DNA of 64,000 nucleotides from Pseudomonas sp. UBA4617 (lineage in GTDB: Bacteria > Pseudomonadota > Gammaproteobacteria > Pseudomonadales > Pseudomonadaceae). Of this stretch, positions 59,708 through 64,000 are shown piece by piece; the first letter of the stretch is position 1, and the number at the start of each line of letters is the position of its first letter. A program made the translations under genes and the position numbers. The notes below the pieces were generated by a model. That model saw only the letters and a list, made by a program, of their open reading frames with translations, did no database searches and was not told where the DNA came from. The stretch lies in contig NZ_DGIR01000022.1 of the NCBI RefSeq assembly GCF_002386445.1, positions 1 through 64,000 of the forward strand, in the 5' to 3' direction.

Positions 59708-61288
59708 TCAGATCGCCCCTTCACGCCATTGGCCATTCACCAGCCGACGCAGCCCCAGCGGGTTGTCATCGCGCAGTGCCGCGGGCAACAGGGCCTGCGG
59801 GTAGTTCTGGTAGCACACCGGGCGCAGGAAGCGGTCGATGGCCAGGGTGCCGACCGAAGTGCCGCGCGCATCCGAGGTTGCCGGGTACGGTCCGCCATGT
59901 ACCATCGCATCACAGACCTCGACACCGGTCGGGTAGCCGTTGACCAGAATCCGCCCGACCTTTTCTTCCAGCAGTGGCACCAGCCAGGCAAAAGCCTCGA
60001 AGTCTTCCGGCTCGCCGATCAGCGTCGCGGTCAGTTGGCCCCGCAAGCCAAGCAAGGCGGCGCGCAATTGCGCGTTGTCCTGCACTTCGACGGCCACGGT
60101 GGTGGGGCCGAACACTTCCTCCTGCAGCAGTGGGTCAGACTCGATGAGCAGGCGGGCATCGGCCTTGAACAGCTGGGCATGGGCCTGGCTGCCTGTTTGA
60201 GCCTGGCCGGCCAGGTGCTGGATAGCGGCGTGGGCATGCAAGTGTTCCAGACCACCAACGTAATTGCGCAAGCCTGCGGCGTTGAGCAGCGTCTGGCCGG
60301 CCTGTTGAGCCAGCTGGTGGCCAAGGTCGGCCAGCAACTGGCTGTACTGCGGCGACTGCAGGCCGACCACCAGGCCTGGGTTGGTACAGAACTGGCCAGC
60401 GCCGAGGCAGACCGAACCCGCCAGTTCGCGGGCAATCGAATCGCCACGCTTGGCCAGGGCGCCCGGCAGGATGATCACTGGGTTGATACTGGACATCTCG
60501 GCGAACACCGGGATCGGCTGCGGGCGTTCGGCGGCCATGCGACACAGGGCGTCACCGCCTTTCAGCGAACCAGTGAAGCCAACCGCCTGGATCGCCGGGT
60601 GCTTGACCAGCCACTCGCCGACGCCACCACCGAAGACCATGTTGAACACTCCCCTGGGCATCCCGGTGCGCTCGGCGGCGCGCTGGATGGCGCAGGCAAC
60701 CAGGTCGGCAGTGGCCATGTGGCCGCTGTGGGCCTTGAACACCACCGGGCAACCGGCGGCCAGGGCGGCGGCGGTGTCGCCTCCGGCAGTGGAGAACGCC
60801 AGCGGGAAATTGCTGGCGCCGAACACGGCAACCGGGCCGACGCCGATGCGCATCTGGCGCAAATCTACGCGTGGCAACGGCTGGCGATCGGGCAGGGCAA
60901 GGTCGATGCGCGCACCGAGGAAATCACCACGGCGCAACACCTGGGCGAACAGGCGCATCTGGCCGCTGGTACGCGCGCGTTCGCCTTGGATACGCGCGGT
61001 GGGCAGGGCGGTTTCGCGACAGACGATGGCGATGAAGGCGTCGTCCAGTTCATCCAGTTCGGCGGCAATGGCGTCGAGGAACTCGGCGCGCCGTGCCGGG
61101 GCCAGTTGACGGAACTCGGCGAAGGCTGCGGCAGCGGCCCTGGCGGCCTGGTCCACTTCGCCTTCGGTGGCCTGGAAGAAACTGTATGGCAGGGCCTCGC
61201 CAGTGCTGGCGTCCAGGCTCTGCAGGCGGTGTTGGCCCGCGGCGCTGCGCTGGCCGGCGATGAAGTTGTGGCCGAGGATTTCAGGCAT
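59708..61288 (-). CDS. 2,5-dioxovalerate (alpha-ketoglutaric semialdehyde) dehydrogenase
   Basis: 526 residues, matching the long KGSADH-type NADP-dependent aldehyde dehydrogenases. Features: EILGHNFIAGQRSA at the N-terminus, VFGASNFPLAFSTAGGDTAAALAAGCPVVFKAH in the cofactor region, MSSINPVIILP and catalytic Cys in GAGQFCTNPGLV. It oxidises the semialdehyde made from galactarate or glucarate to 2-oxoglutarate. ATG start with AGGAGC upstream. Separated from garD by a REP pair but same strand and probably one operon. Confidence 0.9.
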   Translation of the reverse strand: MPEILGHNFIAGQRSAAGQHRLQSLDASTGEALPYSFFQATEGEVDQAARAAAAAFAEFRQLAPARRAEFLDAIAAELDELDDAFIAIVCRETALPTARIQGERARTSGQMRLFAQVLRRGDFLGARIDLALPDRQPLPRVDLRQMRIGVGPVAVFGASNFPLAFSTAGGDTAAALAAGCPVVFKAHSGHMATADLVACAIQRAAERTGMPRGVFNMVFGGGVGEWLVKHPAIQAVGFTGSLKGGDALCRMAAERPQPIPVFAEMSSINPVIILPGALAKRGDSIARELAGSVCLGAGQFCTNPGLVVGLQSPQYSQLLADLGHQLAQQAGQTLLNAAGLRNYVGGLEHLHAHAAIQHLAGQAQTGSQAHAQLFKADARLLIESDPLLQEEVFGPTTVAVEVQDNAQLRAALLGLRGQLTATLIGEPEDFEAFAWLVPLLEEKVGRILVNGYPTGVEVCDAMVHGGPYPATSDARGTSVGTLAIDRFLRPVCYQNYPQALLPAALRDDNPLGLRRLVNGQWREGAI

Positions 61289-61342
61289 GGGATGCTCCTG
61301 TTGGGCTTGAAGGGGGAAAGTGAATCTCATGCGAAGCACGCA

Positions 61343-61434
61343 GTCCCTGTAGGCGCGGGTTCACCCGAAAGAGTCCAACGCGGTGTATGGCACCGGCCTT
61401 GGCGGTGATCCGGGTGAACCCGCCTCTGCAGGGA
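61343..61434. repeat. REP-like inverted pair
   Basis: Arms 61343-61367 and 61411-61434 (TCCCTG...GGGTTCACCCG / CGGGTGAACCCG...CAGGGA) between garD and the semialdehyde dehydrogenase gene. P. putida REP core. Confidence 0.8.
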
Positions 61435-61470
61435 TCGCGAAATCGCATACGTCCGGGAAACCTTGGGGCA

Positions 61471-63024
61471 TCAGGTAATCGGCGCCGGGTTGAACAGGGT
61501 GATGTCGTTATGCAGGCGGTGCTGCTCGGCCCAGGTCCGCTTGCGGCCGCTGGCCACGTCCAGGTAGTAGTGGAACAGCTCCCAGCCCAGCTCTTCGATG
61601 GTCGCGCGGCCGCTGGCGATGCGCCCGGCATCGATGTCGATCAGGTCCGGCCAGCGTTGGGCCAGCTCGCTGCGGGTGCAGACCTTGACCACCGGCGCCA
61701 TGGCCAGGCCATAGGGCGTACCTCGGCCAGTCGTGAACACATGCAGGTTCATCCCGGCGGCCAGCTGCAAGGTGCCGCAGACAAAGTCGCTGGCCGGGGT
61801 GGCGCAGAAGATCAGGCCTTTGCGCTTGACCCGCTCGCCCGGGCCAAGCACGCCCTGGATGGCGCCGCTGCCGGACTTGACGATCGACCCCAGGGCCTTC
61901 TCGACGATGTTTGACAGGCCGCCTTTCTTGTTGCCCGGGGTGGTGTTGGCGCTGCGGTCGGCGGCGCCCTGTTGCAGGTAACGGTCGTACCAGTCCATCT
62001 CGCGGACCAGCGCATCGGCCACCTCCTGGTCTTGCGCGCGCGAAGTGAGCATGTAGATCGCATCGCGCACTTCGGTCACTTCCGAAAACAACACGGTGGC
62101 ACCGGCACGAACCAGCAGGTCGGCGGCGTAGCCCAGCGCTGGGTTGGCGGTAATCCCGGAGAATGCATCGCTGCCCCCGCACTGCATGCCCAGGATCAGT
62201 TCGCTGGCCGGTACGCTTTCGCGGCGGCGCTGGTCGAGTTTCTTCAGGCGGGTTTCGGCCAGTTGCATGATCTGTTCGATCATTTCCGCAAAGCCCAGGC
62301 TGGCGTCCTGCAGGCGGTACAGCCATGGGTCGCTGAGGTCCACCGAGGGATCGTCGGCGTGCATCACCTGGTCGGCCTGCAGCTTTTCACAACCCAGGCT
62401 GATGACCAGGGCTTCGCCGCCCAGGTTGGGGTTGCGTGCCAGGTTGCGCACCGTGCGGATCGGGATGTAGGCATCGCGTGCGTTGATCGCTACACCGCAG
62501 CCATAGCTGTGGGTGATGGCTACCACGTCATCGACGTTTGGGTAACTGGGCAGCAGCTCGCTGCGAATGCGTTTGACGGCATGCTCCAGCACGCCAGCCA
62601 CGCACTGTACGGTGGTGGTGATGCCAAGTATGTTGCGGGTGCCGACGCTGCCGTCGGCATTGCGGTAGCCTTCGAAGCTGAAGCCTTCGAGCGGCGCCAG
62701 CGGTTGCGGGATGGCATTGCAGCGTGGCAGGTTGTCCAGCGCTGGGGCGGCTGGCATGGCCAGCTGGCTCTCCTGCACCCAGCTGCCCTGGCGCAGGTCT
62801 TCCAGTGCGTAGCCGATCACCTGCCCATAGCGGCGCACGGGCTCGTCCTTGGCAATGGCCACGGTGGCCACCTTGTGGCTTTGCGGCACGCCTTCGACCA
62901 GGGTCAGGCCATCGGCGAAGCGGGCGCCCTCGCCCAGGCCGCCGGCATTGACCACCACCACGACGTTATCGTCATCGTGCAGGCGGACGTAGCGGGGCGA
63001 GTCGGAATGTTCGATCAACTGCAT
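61471..63024 (-). CDS. garD: Galactarate dehydratase
   Basis: 517 residues of the UxaA/GarD family, close to E. coli GarD (523). It has an N-terminal SAF-like domain (MQLIEHSDSPRYVRLHDDDNVVVVVNAGGL), a middle linker, and a catalytic domain with LGITTTVQCVAGVLEHAVKRIR, HSYGCGVAINARDAYIPIRTVRNLARNPNLGGEALVISLGCEKLQ and LGMQCGGSDAFSGITANPALGYAADLLVRAGATVLFSE. Dehydrates galactarate to 5-dehydro-4-deoxy-glucarate. Neighbours (KGSADH-type ALDH, MFS transporter, GntR) confirm the hexarate pathway. Confidence 0.93.
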   Translation of the reverse strand: MQLIEHSDSPRYVRLHDDDNVVVVVNAGGLGEGARFADGLTLVEGVPQSHKVATVAIAKDEPVRRYGQVIGYALEDLRQGSWVQESQLAMPAAPALDNLPRCNAIPQPLAPLEGFSFEGYRNADGSVGTRNILGITTTVQCVAGVLEHAVKRIRSELLPSYPNVDDVVAITHSYGCGVAINARDAYIPIRTVRNLARNPNLGGEALVISLGCEKLQADQVMHADDPSVDLSDPWLYRLQDASLGFAEMIEQIMQLAETRLKKLDQRRRESVPASELILGMQCGGSDAFSGITANPALGYAADLLVRAGATVLFSEVTEVRDAIYMLTSRAQDQEVADALVREMDWYDRYLQQGAADRSANTTPGNKKGGLSNIVEKALGSIVKSGSGAIQGVLGPGERVKRKGLIFCATPASDFVCGTLQLAAGMNLHVFTTGRGTPYGLAMAPVVKVCTRSELAQRWPDLIDIDAGRIASGRATIEELGWELFHYYLDVASGRKRTWAEQHRLHNDITLFNPAPIT

Positions 63025-63102
63025 GTTCGGGCCCTACTTGTCAGGTTCTCAGGCTTTTGTACATCCGCCTGCGCCGGAGAGGGGCAGCGCAGGCGTGCCC
63101 AG

Positions 63103-64000
63103 TCAGTGGTGCGAGCTGGCCAGTTCGCCGCTGGCGGCTGGCCCGGCGTCAGGCTTTGGGGTTTCGCGCAGCTCGATGCGCTTGATCGGGCCGACGATGA
63201 CCAGGTAGCTGAACACCGCCACCAGAGCATTGGCGCCTACATACACCAGTGCCCACTTGAACGAGCCGGTGGCGCTGATGATGTAGCCGATGACGATCGG
63301 GGTGGTGATCGAGGCGATGTTGCCGAAGGTATTGAACAGGCCGCCAGACAGCCCGGCGATCTGCTTGGGTGAAGTGTCGGCGACCACCGCCCAGCCCAGT
63401 GCACCGATGCCTTTGCCGAAGAACGCCAGGGTCATGAAGCCGACCACCATCCATTCGGCATCGACGTAGTTGCAGAACACCATGGTGGTCGACAGCAGCA
63501 GGCCGCAGACGATCGGCAACTTGCGCGAGAAGGTCAGCGAGTTGCCGCGGCGCAGCAGCCAGTCGGAGATCACCCCGCCCAGCACGCCGCCGATGAAACC
63601 GCAGACCGCCGGCAACGAGGCGATGAAGCCGGCCTTGAGGATGGTCATGCCGCGCTCCTGCACCAGGTAGACCGGGAACCAGGTGAGGAAGAAGTAGGTG
63701 ATGGCGTTGATGCAGTACTGGCCCAGGTACACGCCCAGCAGCATGCGGCTGGTCAGCAGTTGCCTGATATAGCCCCATTTCGGGCCGTCACTAGCGCGCT
63801 TCTGGTCGATGTCCACCAGGCCGCCATTGCGCTCGATATGTTCGAGCTCGGCCGGGCTGATGCGCGGGTGTTGGCGTGGGTTGTAGATGGTCTTCAGCCA
63901 GACCATGGAGAATACGATGCCCAGTGCGCCCATGACGATGAACACGTGCTCCCAGCCGAAGCTGAACACGATCCAGCCCATCAGCGGCGCGAACAGGGCC
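63103..64000 (-). CDS. MFS hexuronate/hexarate transporter, C-terminal part (GudP-like)
   Basis: The N-terminus runs off the right edge; about 299 residues are seen. Several membrane helices and the motif YCINAITYFFLTWFPVYLVQERGMTILKAGFIASLPAVCGFIGGVLGG, with GIGALGWAVVADTSPKQIAGLSGG, match the ACS-type (anion:cation symporter) glucarate/galactarate transporters. A C-terminal cytosolic tail ends in ELASSHH. It probably imports galactarate or glucarate for GarD, 78 bases away on the same strand. Confidence 0.9.
   Translation of the reverse strand, partial: ALFAPLMGWIVFSFGWEHVFIVMGALGIVFSMVWLKTIYNPRQHPRISPAELEHIERNGGLVDIDQKRASDGPKWGYIRQLLTSRMLLGVYLGQYCINAITYFFLTWFPVYLVQERGMTILKAGFIASLPAVCGFIGGVLGGVISDWLLRRGNSLTFSRKLPIVCGLLLSTTMVFCNYVDAEWMVVGFMTLAFFGKGIGALGWAVVADTSPKQIAGLSGGLFNTFGNIASITTPIVIGYIISATGSFKWALVYVGANALVAVFSYLVIVGPIKRIELRETPKPDAGPAASGELASSHH

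Noticed and set aside
1..64000. tRNA, rRNA, CRISPR, insertion sequence, prophage or integron elements
   Set aside because: None seen by eye: no cloverleaf-like tRNA ends, no regular spaced direct repeats, no transposase or integrase motifs.

Overview
The window looks like a chromosomal segment of a Pseudomonas of the P. putida type. The evidence is high GC content, REP-like inverted repeats of P. putida style (a gcgggtttacccgc core with cctgtgggagc) between genes, and a gene content typical of that group: an OsmC-YcaO fusion, an isoquinoline-oxidoreductase-type molybdoenzyme, galactarate genes and many LysR/LysE pairs. I see no rRNA, tRNA, CRISPR, prophage or transposase. Almost everything is accessory metabolism, transport and regulation. 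The species assignment is inference; no search was run.

Layout. 1-4.4 kb: the C-terminal part of a large Ig-like repeat surface protein, a TolC-family lipoprotein, and a lone adenylylsulfate kinase (cysC) converging on it. 4.6-9.4 kb: a membrane diguanylate cyclase, nucleotide 5'-monophosphate nucleosidase ppnN, and a YeiH-type exporter divergent from a LysR regulator. 9.4-13.6 kb: NAD salvage (pncB, pncA), an NrtR-type Nudix regulator and an NCS1 permease. 13.9-15.8 kb: an Lrp/AsnC regulator and two LysE exporters.

15.8-24.9 kb is the most interesting block. It holds a luciferase-like monooxygenase, two paralogous flavin reductases, a PF06684 'amino acid synthesis' protein, an alpha/beta hydrolase, an aldehyde dehydrogenase, a PcaC-like protein, a GntR/FCD regulator and a divergent NCS1 nucleobase-type permease. 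Three promoter regions carry the same near-palindrome (ATGGTATACCAT and variants), so the block looks like one GntR-controlled regulon. It resembles the Rut pyrimidine pathway in logic but lacks RutB, so I infer a different N-heterocyclic substrate.

24.9-30.4 kb: an AraC regulator divergent from an AhpD-like protein, an acyl-CoA-dehydrogenase-like flavoprotein and a nitrate/sulfonate-type ABC importer, overlapping or tightly packed. 30.4-42.4 kb: GNAT, argC (type 2), several LysR regulators, a tautomerase/SDR pair, an SH3-domain protein, a BCCT osmolyte transporter, small conserved proteins, a LysE exporter and a periplasmic binding protein. 41.4-46.5 kb: an operon iorA-iorB-cytochrome c-xdhC, a Tat-exported molybdenum hydroxylase feeding a tri-heme cytochrome. 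46.8-49 kb: the OsmC-YcaO fusion. 49.4-57.3 kb: a small lipoprotein, DUF2231 plus sorbosone-type dehydrogenase, a TonB siderophore receptor with Fur-box-like sites, a duplicated-domain periplasmic protein, a YdcZ-like transporter, LysR and a quinone oxidoreductase. 57.4-58.3 kb: a LysR gene broken by a single-base frameshift. 58.9-64 kb: a hexarate (galactarate/glucarate) module of GntR regulator, ketoglutaric semialdehyde dehydrogenase, galactarate dehydratase and an MFS transporter that runs off the right edge.
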